From an uncultured Treponema sp. (GTDB lineage: Bacteria > Spirochaetota > Spirochaetia > Treponematales > Treponemataceae): 45,021 bases of DNA. Under the pieces are notes generated by a model. That model did not search any database. It saw only the letters and a program-made list of their open reading frames with translations, and was not told where the DNA came from. Position 1 is the stretch's first letter. Each line of letters begins with the position of its first letter. Below are positions 9,160 to 17,737 of the stretch, piece by piece. Where the stretch lies: NCBI GenBank assembly GCA_938039145.1, contig CALHVG010000079.1, positions 1 to 45,021 of the forward strand. Direction: 5' to 3'. The position numbers and the translations under genes are program-made.

Positions 9160-10179
9160 ATGAAAAAATCGATAAGGTTTTCGTTTTCTTTTCTTATAGT
9201 TTGTTTTCTGCTGGTTTTTGCAGGTTGCTCGGCTTTGTCCGCTCCGCAAAAAAACGTCTGCATTGTAAATTGGAATGCGCAATGCTTTTTTGACGCAACA
9301 ACGGAAGGCCCTGAATACAAGGAGTTCAAAAAGAACCAAAAATGGAACAAAACGGCATACGAAGTACGGCTGGAACGGCTTTGCGCCGCAATAAAAAAAA
9401 TGAAGGCTGATATCTACGTCCTTGAGGAAATAGAAAATCAGGCGGTTTTAGTGGACATTTCAAACCGTCTGCAAGATTGCAGCTGGAATCAGGCAAAAGG
9501 CTGGAACTACGCAACATTTTGCAAAAATCCGGGAGATTCAATAGGCTGTGCGGTGATTTCAAGGCTTCCGATACTTAGCGTTACCGTTCATAACCTTGAC
9601 ATAAAAACGGAAAAATCAAGGCAGCCTGCCATGCGCCCAATCATGAAAACCATAGTTCAGACCGGGGACGAAAGTCTTACAATTCTTGTGAACCACTGGA
9701 AATCAAAGTCTGGAGGTGCGCAGGAATCCGAGACATGGCGCAACTGGCAGGAAGCTTTGCTTTCAAATCTTTTTGAAGAAAGCCTTTCTCAAAACGAAAA
9801 AATCATAGCCTGCGGAGACTTCAATCGAGACATAGAAGAATTTTTTCGGGACGGAAACGACATAATTTTACGGAAGAAAGGTGAAATCGCTTTTAAGTCC
9901 GATTCAAATGCCGACGATTTTTCAAGGGGAGATGGCGTTAGGCTAAAAAATCCATGGATAAAAGAGGACGGAAATTTTGTTTTCCCGGGTTCGTACTATT
10001 TCAGGGAAAGATTCGAGCGGATAGATCATTTTTTTGTTCCCGAAAATATCTGCTTGCTGCAATTTGCGCCCCAACTTGGTGAATGGGCTAGCGAAGAAGG
10101 TATTCCCAAGCGATACGAAATCTTTAGCGGTCAAGGATTTTCCGACCATCTTCCGGTCATGTGCGTTATAAAAATATAA
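9160..10179 (+). CDS. Endonuclease/exonuclease/phosphatase-family lipoprotein
   Basis: The 339-residue protein starts with a lipoprotein signal ending in FAGC (Cys 23), so it should be membrane anchored outside the cytoplasm. The rest fits the Mg-dependent EEP (DNase I-like) fold: WNAQCFFD near the N-terminus, the metal-binding segment LEEIENQ, NHWKSKSGG, the GDFN motif (ACGDFNRD) and a terminal SDHLPV. The family includes nucleases, sphingomyelinases and phosphatases, and the sequence does not say which substrate is used. An extracytoplasmic nuclease is my best guess. GGAGGA lies 6 nt before the ATG. The 248 bp before it hold no gene. Confidence 0.88.
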   Translation: MKKSIRFSFSFLIVCFLLVFAGCSALSAPQKNVCIVNWNAQCFFDATTEGPEYKEFKKNQKWNKTAYEVRLERLCAAIKKMKADIYVLEEIENQAVLVDISNRLQDCSWNQAKGWNYATFCKNPGDSIGCAVISRLPILSVTVHNLDIKTEKSRQPAMRPIMKTIVQTGDESLTILVNHWKSKSGGAQESETWRNWQEALLSNLFEESLSQNEKIIACGDFNRDIEEFFRDGNDIILRKKGEIAFKSDSNADDFSRGDGVRLKNPWIKEDGNFVFPGSYYFRERFERIDHFFVPENICLLQFAPQLGEWASEEGIPKRYEIFSGQGFSDHLPVMCVIKI

Positions 10180-10201
10180 TTTTTTAGGAGGAAGGTTTTA
10201 A

Positions 10202-10402
10202 ATGTTCCGTAAAATGCAGCAGATGAGGGATTGCCAATTCTTGAAAACTGTTGCATTCGAGCGTAAAAATGCGAACGTAAATCAGAGATATTTGAGGTGC
10301 AAAGTTGTAATTTTTTTCAGCTGCGGTATTCCGGCAAATAAAAATTACAACGCTTTAAAAAAATCACACCGCGGGAAAAACATTTTAGAGATAGCGGCAT
10401 AA
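10202..10402 (+). CDS. Possible small protein of unknown function
   Basis: A 66-codon frame starts 22 nt after the preceding gene and has a good ribosome binding site (TAGGAGGAAGG, 8-10 nt before ATG). The product is basic (many Lys/Arg/Asn), with no membrane segment or recognisable domain. Codon use is not distinctive. The ribosome binding site is the only argument for it; it may be a chance frame or a decayed gene. Confidence 0.3.
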   Translation: MFRKMQQMRDCQFLKTVAFERKNANVNQRYLRCKVVIFFSCGIPANKNYNALKKSHRGKNILEIAA

Positions 10403-10461
10403 CTAATCCAACAAGCGAATTAAAAATGCCGTTTTCTATGGATTTACGAATCTCCGCACAT

Positions 10462-10482
10462 AAAAAATCTTCCTGATTTTTA
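10462..10482 (+). terminator. Weak terminator-like hairpin
   Basis: AAAAATC/GATTTTT around a TTCCT loop, downstream of the nuclease gene and the possible small ORF. An outer pair ACAAGCGA ... TCGCTTGT flanks it about 40 nt and 20 nt away, so the region 10417-10505 could fold into a larger structure. The AT-rich stem is weak. Confidence 0.3.
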
Positions 10483-10600
10483 GACTTATTTTTATACTCT
10501 CGCTTGTTTTTCGTCAGGGGTTACAAAAAACAAACATTTGGCAAACAAATATTTTCACCGCCTTTCAAAATCGGTTTAATCAAATCCTCGCTTTAAAATA

Positions 10601-10629
10601 TTGACATAAAATAATGAATCCGCTATATT
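10601..10629 (+). promoter_or_regulatory. Consensus promoter for rpmB
   Basis: A perfect TTGACA, a 17-bp spacer and TATATT. Expected start near 10636, giving a leader of about 35 nt. This is one of the two strongest promoters in the window, as expected for a ribosomal protein gene. Confidence 0.85.
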
Positions 10630-10670
10630 TACCAAACTATTTTCTGTAAATTGTTTTAGGTAGGTATAAT

Positions 10671-10895
10671 ATGTCTAGATCTTGTGATATTTGCGGTAAA
10701 GGCGTAATGCACGGAAATAAGGTGAGCAAGTCCCTCAATCATACGCATCGCACTTGGAGACCGAATTTGATTTCGGTCAGAGCCGACCTTGGAAACGGAA
10801 CTGTAAGAAGGATAAAGATTTGCACACGTTGCTACAGAAGCGACTGGATTACAAAGAAAGTCCGAGTTCCAAAGGAAAATCAGGAAAACAATTAA
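10671..10895 (+). CDS. rpmB: 50S ribosomal protein L28
   Basis: The 74-residue protein begins MSRSCDICGKG and has the L28 core (NHTHRTWRPNL, VRADLGNGTVRRIKICTRC). Cys pairs CDIC and CTRC mark the zinc-binding C+ form of L28. The gene stands alone, without rpmG, between a consensus promoter and a strong terminator. An AGGTAGG ribosome binding site precedes the ATG. Confidence 0.98.
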   Translation: MSRSCDICGKGVMHGNKVSKSLNHTHRTWRPNLISVRADLGNGTVRRIKICTRCYRSDWITKKVRVPKENQENN

Positions 10896-10919
10896 TTTGG
10901 GCTTTTGAATTGGAAACTG

Positions 10920-10951
10920 AAAGACCGCTTCATTTTGGAGCGGTCTTTTTT
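10920..10951 (+). terminator. Rho-independent terminator after rpmB
   Basis: AAAGACCGC pairs with GCGGTCTTT across an 11-nt loop, followed by T6. It lies 25 nt after rpmB and 8 nt before the end of the convergent MBL gene, so it can serve both directions. Confidence 0.92.
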
Positions 10952-10958
10952 ATTGTGT

Positions 10959-11882
10959 TTACAAAGTCTTTATAGTAAGACCGTCGAAAGCCGGCGCAAC
11001 GGAACCGCCGGATTTCACAATTTTTTCCAGAACGGGAAATTCCTTCAAATGCAAATCGATATATTCCTGAATTTGCACATGGGAGTTCAAATGGCAGATG
11101 TGTATGAACCACGTATGCGTCGGAGAAAGTTTTTCAGCCGCAGCCATCGCCTGCAAAAACGAAAAATGCGTTTCGTGGGGTTCTTTTCTAAGTCCATCGA
11201 TAACAAGATGGTCAAGATTCCCGGAATTCATAAGAATCTTTTTTATGCTTCGTTCCTTTATTTTGCTGCAATCGGTAAGATATGCAATTGAATGTTTTTT
11301 TTTGTCTTTTCCCGACACGGAAAACAGCCACCCCGTAGTCTTCACCGTTCCGTGGAGCATCGGAATCGGAGTTACTTTCATGTCGCCGAATTCCGGCGGC
11401 GAAAAAACGTCCAGAATCTTTGAACGTTCAAGACGAATTTTCGGTTTTCCGCCGCCAACTTGGGTTTCCTTGAACACGTAGGAAAATCGGCTTTTCACAT
11501 CTTCAAGCGTACAGGAATTTCCGTATATCGCCATTCCCGAGCCTTTTGTTTCCGCACCTATGTCGCTTCCTTCCCGATGGTCTGAAGAAACCGTGTGGCT
11601 GAACACCCTTATGTCGTCCAAACCGTGAAGATGATCCGCATGGCTATGCGTAAGGAGCAGCGCATCGACTTTTTTTATACTGTGCTTTATCGCCTGAATC
11701 CTGAACTCCGGCCCGCAATCTATAAGAATATTGCTTTCGGTACCGTCGGTATTTTTGTTCACGACAAAAGCACTGCACCGCATCCTTTTATCATGCCTGT
11801 CCTTGGAACGGCATACCGCGCAATCGCAGGCAATGCACGGAATGCCATGACTTGTTCCCGTCCCCAAGAGAGTCATCTTCAT
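10959..11882 (-). CDS. MBL-fold metal-dependent hydrolase (PhnP-like)
   Basis: 307 residues. The N-terminus LLGTGTSHGIPCIACDCAVC resembles PhnP-type phosphoribosyl cyclic phosphodiesterases and their relatives, with a Cys-rich loop. The metal motif HSHADH (His79, His81, Asp83, His84) is intact, and further ligands appear in MLHGT, YLTDCS and FIHICHLNSH. The ATG is 11 nt after the pyk stop, and AGGAAA overlaps that stop, so the gene is almost certainly co-transcribed with pyk. Substrate unknown; there are no phn genes nearby, so phosphonate use is not implied. Confidence 0.85.
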   Translation of the reverse strand: MKMTLLGTGTSHGIPCIACDCAVCRSKDRHDKRMRCSAFVVNKNTDGTESNILIDCGPEFRIQAIKHSIKKVDALLLTHSHADHLHGLDDIRVFSHTVSSDHREGSDIGAETKGSGMAIYGNSCTLEDVKSRFSYVFKETQVGGGKPKIRLERSKILDVFSPPEFGDMKVTPIPMLHGTVKTTGWLFSVSGKDKKKHSIAYLTDCSKIKERSIKKILMNSGNLDHLVIDGLRKEPHETHFSFLQAMAAAEKLSPTHTWFIHICHLNSHVQIQEYIDLHLKEFPVLEKIVKSGGSVAPAFDGLTIKTL

Positions 11883-11893
11883 CGGTGGATTTC

Positions 11894-13690
11894 CTAAATG
11901 ATTCCCTCGTAGATTACGCCCTGTTCTCCGTCGATAGTAACCGAAAGATCGTTTTCAAGGATTTTTCTGGCATTCGGAACATTTTGAACCCATACGATAG
12001 AATCGTTTATGAGTTTAAGCTCCTCGGCGGGAATATCGCTTCCCGATTCGGAAACAACGCCGTCAACAGCCCGCAATGCAGGAATCAACGCTTCCGTTAT
12101 TCGCCAGCAGACAAGAATCATGTTCCTGTGGATATGAATTTTATTGCTGAGCTCAAGCATATCTTCCTCGTGGATTACACGCCCCGCGGCACGAATCTTT
12201 TCTTCGGAGAAAGTTCCGAACACAGTTCCTCTTGCGATAACGTTTCCGACAAGAATGACCTTTATTGCATTTACCATCAGCGGACTTGAGATTGGAATAC
12301 CCGCGCACATCACAACTTTGTCGGAAAGCTGAACCGCACCGCTATCCAAAGCAAGTTTTACAGCATTCTGAATCATAGTTTCAGAGTCGTCGGCGAGTTT
12401 GCAAAGCACCGGCGAGATTCCCCACTGAAGCATGAGCTGTCGGCAGACTTTCTGTTCGGGCGTAACCGCTATTACTATCTGCTCAGGACGGTATGCGCCT
12501 ATCATTCTTGCGGTGTTGCCGTGCAAAGTAGGAACGATTATCGCCTTTGCACTAAGATTTCTTGAAAGAATGTATGCGCTGTGCGCAACCATATGACCGA
12601 TTTCCGTTGCAGGCCCGTGCGAAACATCCTCAAGTTTCATTCTGCTTCGGTATTCTTCGGAATTTTCAGTGGTGCTTGTGATAAGAGCCATTGTTTTTAC
12701 CGATTCAACAGGATATTTTCCGCCGGCAGTTTCGCCGCTAAGCATAACGGCATCCGTTCCGTCAAAAACGGCGTTTGAAACATCCGTAAGTTCCGCCCTG
12801 GTAGGCCGTGGGTTAACAATCATGGAGTCAAGCATTTGCGTGGCGGTTATGACCGGTTTTCCTGCCTCTCTGCAAGCCTTAATCATGGTCTTTTGAGCAA
12901 GCGGAATTCTCTCAGTCGGAAGCTGAACGCCAAGGTCTCCCCTTGCGACCATCACACCGTCCGCCTCTTTTACGATTTGTTTTATGTTGTTGAATCCTTC
13001 TTCGTTTTCGATTTTTGCGATAACCCTTGCGTTAAGTCCAATTTCTTTCAAGAAAGTTTTTATCTCTACGATTTCTTCAGGGAAACTCACAAAACTTGCG
13101 GCAATAAAATCCACATCCATTTCCGCACCGAACTTCAAGTCTTCCTTGTCTTTGTCGGACATTATCGGAAGCCCCGCGTGGACTCCTATGAGATTCACAT
13201 TTTTCCGGCTTCCTATAGAACCCTTGTTCAATGCGGTGCATAAAATCTTGTCGCCAAGAACTTCATCGACTATAAGTTCGATAAGACCGTCAGCAATAAG
13301 AACTTTTACGCCTTGGAAAAGTTTTTCAGTGGCTTCTTTCCACGAAAGCGAAAGATGACAGATTGATTTTTCTGTTTTCTGAGTGCAGAAAGAATCATCC
13401 GTAACAAGCTCAACCTTGTCTCCGGTTTCGATTGTTATCTTTCCGTCGTTTTCCACAAGTCCTGTGCGTATTTCAGGACCTTTTGTGTCAAGCAGGATTC
13501 CTACATTGGCGTTCATCTGATCCGAGATTCTTCGTACTCGGTTCATTCCGTCCCTGTGGGATTCATAAGTCCCATGTGAAAAGTTGAAGCGGGCGATGTT
13601 CATGCCCTCCTCAATCATCCTTTTAATTGTCTCATCATTGTTACACGCCGGTCCTATAGAACAGACGATTTTAGTTTTTCTGGTAATCAT
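11894..13690 (-). CDS. pyk: Pyruvate kinase with C-terminal PEP-utiliser-like extension
   Basis: 598 residues, longer than the roughly 470 of the core enzyme. Catalytic landmarks are intact: RFNFSHG, DTKGPEIRTG, IAKIENEEG, the MVARGDLGVQLP metal/substrate segment, and ATQMLDSMIVNPRPTRAE followed by GTDAVMLSGETAGG. The last ~120 residues end in a segment (VTIDGEQGVIYEG) like the mobile phosphohistidine domain of PEP-utilising enzymes, as in Bacillus-type pyruvate kinases, but I see no clear TxHA phosphohistidine motif. It catalyses the last step of glycolysis. The start has no ribosome binding site but has TATAAT 8 nt upstream. First gene of a pyk-MBL pair. Confidence 0.97.
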   Translation of the reverse strand: MITRKTKIVCSIGPACNNDETIKRMIEEGMNIARFNFSHGTYESHRDGMNRVRRISDQMNANVGILLDTKGPEIRTGLVENDGKITIETGDKVELVTDDSFCTQKTEKSICHLSLSWKEATEKLFQGVKVLIADGLIELIVDEVLGDKILCTALNKGSIGSRKNVNLIGVHAGLPIMSDKDKEDLKFGAEMDVDFIAASFVSFPEEIVEIKTFLKEIGLNARVIAKIENEEGFNNIKQIVKEADGVMVARGDLGVQLPTERIPLAQKTMIKACREAGKPVITATQMLDSMIVNPRPTRAELTDVSNAVFDGTDAVMLSGETAGGKYPVESVKTMALITSTTENSEEYRSRMKLEDVSHGPATEIGHMVAHSAYILSRNLSAKAIIVPTLHGNTARMIGAYRPEQIVIAVTPEQKVCRQLMLQWGISPVLCKLADDSETMIQNAVKLALDSGAVQLSDKVVMCAGIPISSPLMVNAIKVILVGNVIARGTVFGTFSEEKIRAAGRVIHEEDMLELSNKIHIHRNMILVCWRITEALIPALRAVDGVVSESGSDIPAEELKLINDSIVWVQNVPNARKILENDLSVTIDGEQGVIYEGII

Positions 13691-13698
13691 ATCTATAG

Positions 13699-13704
13699 AT
13701 TATA
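13699..13704 (-). promoter_or_regulatory. -10 box immediately upstream of pyk (candidate leaderless promoter)
   Basis: A perfect TATAAT on the minus strand ends 8 nt before the pyk ATG, which puts the expected RNA start at or within two bases of the start codon. No Shine-Dalgarno sequence lies between. No good -35 match is seen at 16-18 bp. Confidence 0.5.
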
Positions 13705-13727
13705 ATACGGAATGCAAAAAAACGGTA

Positions 13728-15509
13728 TCAATTAAAAATATATTTAACGCCAAAAGTAAGGGTATTGTACATCTCGCCGCCGGAATAAAGATACATAAGG
13801 TATCCGCCGGTAAGATAAAGCGAAGTGTACGGCACCATCATCGAAAGCGTAACGCCGGTCTCAAATCCACGAAAAGGCGAATTTTCTTTTCCCATAAGAC
13901 TATGGATGGCAGCCCATGCGTTTAGCGAAAGATTTCCTATCGGGCTTGCAGAAAGTGCAAGCGCATTCTTCCAGATAATTTCATCCGCAAAAGCGCCTCC
14001 TTCCCGTCCGTCCAAAAAAATCTGAGTCGTGAATCCCGAAAATATTTTTGAAAAATCAAGTCCAAGCAAAAAAGCGCTGTTCAAGCCTCGCCCGTACGCA
14101 ATTCCATATGGAGAAAACGACGACAAGTTTGAATATCCGTAGCCCAATGAAAGCCCCATGTTCAGAGACATAGAAGGTGTTTTTGCGACAGTACCTGCGT
14201 ATTTCATTGAAAAATCTACCATGGCATAAGTTCCTTGCCTTTTTCTGCCGTCGCCGCCTTCGTAAAAGTATGTTCCTTTGTCCAAATAAAACTTCGTACC
14301 AATATCAAAAGACAATCCTTTTATCGGAGCATAATCCAAATAGAATCCCAAAGGGAAAGATTCAAGGCTTCCGTCTTTCTTAATTGCAGGGTCAATGGAC
14401 ATTCCGATATATACAGATGACGCAGGAACGGAAAGAGCGGCGGGAACGGTTCCGAAGCCCAGTCCGCCGGGCGTAAAATCGTAAAGCGGATATTTTACCG
14501 AATAATCCAAGCGAATCCTTGTCGAAAGCGATTTTCCTTCCGCATTGAAAGTTACGACATACGAGCCTTCGGGAAGTTTTTGCCCATACTCGTCGGAGCC
14601 GTCCCATAAAAACGCCTGTTTCCACGTTCGGAACGTCGGAAATCCCTGTTTGAACACAACATTGTTCTCCGAATCGGAAATCAGAACTTCGCCGGAACCT
14701 TTGCTTGTAACATAAGCGGCAATCTCGCATTCGCCAAGACTGCCCGAATACGAAGGATTGAACGTTCCCCGGCTCGCCCTTAAAATCGTAATTTCAAACG
14801 GAGATTCTTCAAGACTCACGAATATTCTTTTTATGCGGAACGACGGAACAAAAATCCTTGCGGTAAAATCCTTGTAGCCGAATTTTCTGATTTTTACAAC
14901 ATGAAAGCCCTCTTCGACTATGTTCATGTCCGAAGAAAGGTGAACGCCGTCGCAATAGTATTCGCAGTCTCCCGGTTCGGAGCGGATTATAAGAATTCCT
15001 TTCATGCGCTCCATGTCAAGGTAGCACGAGTTCGACTTTCCGGAAGCAACATGAAAAACCTGAATCTCAGGCTCGTAGCCCGATGCGTATGCAGAGATTT
15101 TGTGCGGCCCCACCTCAATCCATTTTACAAATACGGGAGATGTACCTGCGTAAACTCCATCGATAAAAATTCTTGCGTTCGGAACATTCGTTTTTACGGC
15201 AAGGCTTGCAATTTCCACGGACTCATACATTTCGTGAATTTCAGGCTCGTACGGTAATAAAAAATCCCTTGCAGGCGGTTCAGCTTCTATAAAAATAGGG
15301 GCAATGCTTTTTAAAAGATTTTCTTCGCCCGCAGAAAGCGAAGAAACTTCCTCTTCCGATTCGGTAAAAAAGTCTGTTTCAGGAGCGACGGATTTTGATT
15401 CAGAGAAAATATTTTTTGAAGTCCGTTTTTTTGACGGAAAAGAATAGGAAAATGCTGAAAAAACAAAAACAAAAAGCAAAAATAAAAAAACGTCTCTAAA
15501 TCTTTTCAT
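13728..15509 (-). CDS. PEGA-domain envelope protein with FlgD-like segment and C-terminal barrel-like region
   Basis: About 593 residues from the preferred ATG at 15509. The signal peptide MKRFRDVFLFLLFVFVFSAF leads into a linker and then two PEGA-type domains (near VKTNVPNARIFIDGVYAGTSP and ILIIRSEPGDCEYYCDGV). A FlgD-Ig-like segment follows (FLWDGSDEYGQKLPEGSYVV), then about 250 residues of alternating, aromatic-rich strands ending YLYSGGEMYNTLTFGVKYIFN, which look like an outer-membrane barrel. PEGA domains occur in surface proteins; function unknown. A longer reading from TTG 15605 would overlap radC and put 32 extra residues before an excellent signal peptide, so I reject it. No ribosome binding site; TATAAT lies 7 nt before the ATG. 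Confidence 0.8.
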   Translation of the reverse strand: MKRFRDVFLFLLFVFVFSAFSYSFPSKKRTSKNIFSESKSVAPETDFFTESEEEVSSLSAGEENLLKSIAPIFIEAEPPARDFLLPYEPEIHEMYESVEIASLAVKTNVPNARIFIDGVYAGTSPVFVKWIEVGPHKISAYASGYEPEIQVFHVASGKSNSCYLDMERMKGILIIRSEPGDCEYYCDGVHLSSDMNIVEEGFHVVKIRKFGYKDFTARIFVPSFRIKRIFVSLEESPFEITILRASRGTFNPSYSGSLGECEIAAYVTSKGSGEVLISDSENNVVFKQGFPTFRTWKQAFLWDGSDEYGQKLPEGSYVVTFNAEGKSLSTRIRLDYSVKYPLYDFTPGGLGFGTVPAALSVPASSVYIGMSIDPAIKKDGSLESFPLGFYLDYAPIKGLSFDIGTKFYLDKGTYFYEGGDGRKRQGTYAMVDFSMKYAGTVAKTPSMSLNMGLSLGYGYSNLSSFSPYGIAYGRGLNSAFLLGLDFSKIFSGFTTQIFLDGREGGAFADEIIWKNALALSASPIGNLSLNAWAAIHSLMGKENSPFRGFETGVTLSMMVPYTSLYLTGGYLMYLYSGGEMYNTLTFGVKYIFN

Positions 15510-15516
15510 GCGGACG

Positions 15517-15522
15517 ATTATA
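15517..15522 (-). promoter_or_regulatory. -10 box immediately upstream of PEGA gene (candidate leaderless promoter)
   Basis: A perfect TATAAT on the minus strand ends 7 nt before the ATG at 15509, with no ribosome binding site in between. The -35 region is poor. It lies downstream of the radC stop, so the gene may also be read from radC. Confidence 0.45.
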
Positions 15523-15546
15523 GCATTTTGCTCGGCAAAGAAAAAT

Positions 15547-16194
15547 CTATTTTTCCATGAAAAAAAGTCCGTGTTCCATGAAACTGTAATACGAATTTTT
15601 GTCAAAAATCACGTGATCCAAAAGTTCGACGCCCAAAAGTCTAGAGCATTTCAAAAGAACTTCCGTGGTTTCAATATCTTCTCTTGAAGGTTCGCAGTTC
15701 CCGGACGGATGATTATGAGCAACTATAACAGCTGCCGCATTGTTTTTTAAGGCTTCGCAAAACACTTCCCTTGGATGAACCAACGCTTTGTTCACAGTGC
15801 CGACAGAAACCACCCTTATTTCAAGAATCTCGTGACCGCCGTTCAGGCTTATGCACAAAAAATGTTCCTGCGGATAAATAGAATAACTTCTCACAAAAGG
15901 AACTATATCCGACGGAGCCCGAATCAGGGCGTTGTTGTGAAGGTTCCGCCGTCTTCCGAATTCATAAGCGGCGGCAATTACCAACGCCTTCCCTTCGCCC
16001 ATGCCCTTTACTGAAAGAAGTTTGTTTACAAGATTTTCACGATTCGATTCCCCAATTTTGTTCATTACAACGGACGCAAGCTTGTCAACGGGAACATTTT
16101 TGGTTCCCGAGCCAAGCATAAGCATCAAAAGCTCAACATCGGAAGCGTATCCGATACCGCGCTTTAAAGTCAGTTCTCGTATATCAGGTTTCAT
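15547..16194 (-). CDS. radC: RadC-family JAB-domain protein
   Basis: 215 residues from ATG 16194, chosen because AGGA lies 9 nt upstream; a longer frame to 16257 adds a Lys/Phe-rich extension with no ribosome binding site. The N-terminus has a helix-hairpin-helix-like part (LLSVKGMGEGKALVIAAAYEFGRR). The C-terminal JAMM/MPN metalloprotease-like site reads AHNHPSGNCEPSREDIETTE, with the HxH and downstream Asp in place. RadC is widespread, and its old DNA repair assignment is doubtful. The downstream PEGA gene starts 38 nt after the stop. Confidence 0.95.
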   Translation of the reverse strand: MKPDIRELTLKRGIGYASDVELLMLMLGSGTKNVPVDKLASVVMNKIGESNRENLVNKLLSVKGMGEGKALVIAAAYEFGRRRNLHNNALIRAPSDIVPFVRSYSIYPQEHFLCISLNGGHEILEIRVVSVGTVNKALVHPREVFCEALKNNAAAVIVAHNHPSGNCEPSREDIETTEVLLKCSRLLGVELLDHVIFDKNSYYSFMEHGLFFMEK

Positions 16195-16294
16195 GCTTTT
16201 TCCTAAAAATATTTTCTTACGTATTTTATTTAGGAAAAATGTATTAAAAACTGACAATCACCGGCATCTTTTTTAGAAAATCTCAGTCAGAAAA

Positions 16295-17698
16295 TCAATA
16301 CACGACAGCAATCTTTCTTTTAGGAAGTTTTCCGGAAAGAACTCCGTTTTTTACGGTAAATTTCAATCCGTTCGCCTTATCCCTGTATTGTCCGTCCTGC
16401 AGATTTATCGGGAAATTTACAACCGAAGGTTTGTAGCCCGCGTTTACGATGACTGCGCCTCTGTTTCCTCTTTTTACGATAAGAACCGAACTGTCCGCTC
16501 CGTTGAAAAGTTCCTCGTCCTCGCCTATCATTTCCTTTCTGAAAAGATTCACGGCTTTTACCTCAGGATGCTTAAATTCGTCGTTTCCGGCATCTCCGAT
16601 TTTGCTTTCTCCGGGGAACTGCACGCCTTCCGCGCCTTTTGGTCGTGAAAAGAAAAGCGGCGTTCCGTACTTTCTTGAACAGATAACCGCCCAAGCCGAA
16701 CGGATGTCAAAATTTAGAAGCCCGGCGGATTCGCCTTTATTTGCGTAAGTATCGTGAGATTCCACCCAAGTTACAAGTCTTTCCGGACCTGCATCGTTCT
16801 TGAAATCCTTTAATCCGGCGGCAAGATATTTTTGGTTTTTGGCACCGGCGCGAAGCATCGCACCGTACTTGCTTGCCACAACGGCCATTAATTTTCCGTA
16901 TTCGTCTTCCCTTGAATAACCGTCCTGAAGGACTTCGCCGTACATGAAAAGGTTCTCGGCATCGTGGAGCATGACTCCGTTTATCGCTTTTTTTCCGGTG
17001 AAAATCAGCCAAAAATCGTTCTGCACGGATTTAGGATCTTTAGGGTCGTCGGGAAGTCCGATATGCTTTGCGGTGTCGAACCTGAATCCGTTTGCCCCAC
17101 AGTCTATAACGTCGTTCATAAAATCCATGAAATAAGCCTGAAACTTGGGATTTTCAGTGTTCACGTCGGGAAGTCCGCCCATGGAATAGGTCGTGCATTG
17201 AAGCCTGTCGCCGAAATTCGAGATTCCCCGTTTTTCGCCCTCGTGATACATATTTTCCATTCCGCCCACAGCGTCGACAAAATCTTTGCTTATCTTGTCT
17301 TTTTTTGGAGTGGTATGGTTCGGAAGGACATCGACTATCACGCCGATTCCAAGTTCCTTCGCCTTTTTGCACATGCTGATAAAATCGTCGCGAGTTCCAA
17401 GTTGGTAATTTCCGATTTTCCAGTCGACAGGCTGATAATGGTAGTACCATTTTCCTGTGGCATCCATGCCCATAAGGTCAAGACCGCCATAATCACCCTC
17501 AAGACACGTGTTTATCGGAGAGGGCTGAACGGCGGTAAAACCGGCGTCCGCGATTTCGGGAAGTTTTTCTTCGATTGTCTTGAACGACCAGCAGAAAGCA
17601 TGAAGTATAGCTCCGTTTTTTATGCTTTCCTTGGTTTGGGAGACAATGTTCGAGCAGAGAAAAACCGCTACAACAAAAATCAAAATGTTCTTTTTCAT
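16295..17698 (-). CDS. Secreted GH13 alpha-amylase
   Basis: 467 residues with a signal peptide (MKKNILIFVVAVFLCSNIVSQ) and no lipobox, so it is exported. All four GH13 regions are present: DVLPNHT (region I), GFRFDTAKH (II, nucleophile Asp), FMYGEVLQ (III, acid/base Glu) and WVESHDT (IV, His-Asp). The N-terminal AFCWSFKTIEEKLPEIADAG with AVQPSP is typical of alpha-amylases. It should cut internal alpha-1,4 links of starch or glycogen. A TAGGTG ribosome binding site precedes the ATG. No transporter or other sugar gene lies nearby. It follows leuB on the same strand after 39 nt. Confidence 0.94.
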   Translation of the reverse strand: MKKNILIFVVAVFLCSNIVSQTKESIKNGAILHAFCWSFKTIEEKLPEIADAGFTAVQPSPINTCLEGDYGGLDLMGMDATGKWYYHYQPVDWKIGNYQLGTRDDFISMCKKAKELGIGVIVDVLPNHTTPKKDKISKDFVDAVGGMENMYHEGEKRGISNFGDRLQCTTYSMGGLPDVNTENPKFQAYFMDFMNDVIDCGANGFRFDTAKHIGLPDDPKDPKSVQNDFWLIFTGKKAINGVMLHDAENLFMYGEVLQDGYSREDEYGKLMAVVASKYGAMLRAGAKNQKYLAAGLKDFKNDAGPERLVTWVESHDTYANKGESAGLLNFDIRSAWAVICSRKYGTPLFFSRPKGAEGVQFPGESKIGDAGNDEFKHPEVKAVNLFRKEMIGEDEELFNGADSSVLIVKRGNRGAVIVNAGYKPSVVNFPINLQDGQYRDKANGLKFTVKNGVLSGKLPKRKIAVVY

Positions 17699-17723
17699 AA
17701 AAACACCTACCCTATAATTTTTA

Positions 17724-17736
17724 GACCGAAACGGTC
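17724..17736 (-). terminator. Small hairpin between leuB and the amylase gene
   Basis: GACCG-TTT-CGGTC on the minus strand, 1 nt after the leuB stop and followed only by TAAAAATT. It is too weak to call a clear terminator; partial read-through from leuB into the amylase gene is likely. Confidence 0.35.
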
Positions 17737-17737
17737 G

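Noticed and set aside
10930..11291. Plus-strand frames overlapping the rpmB terminator and MBL gene
   Set aside because: They run through a strong terminator and oppose a clear MBL-fold gene.
15547..15605. Upstream extension of the PEGA gene to TTG 15605
   Set aside because: It would overlap radC and place 32 unlikely residues before a strong signal peptide.
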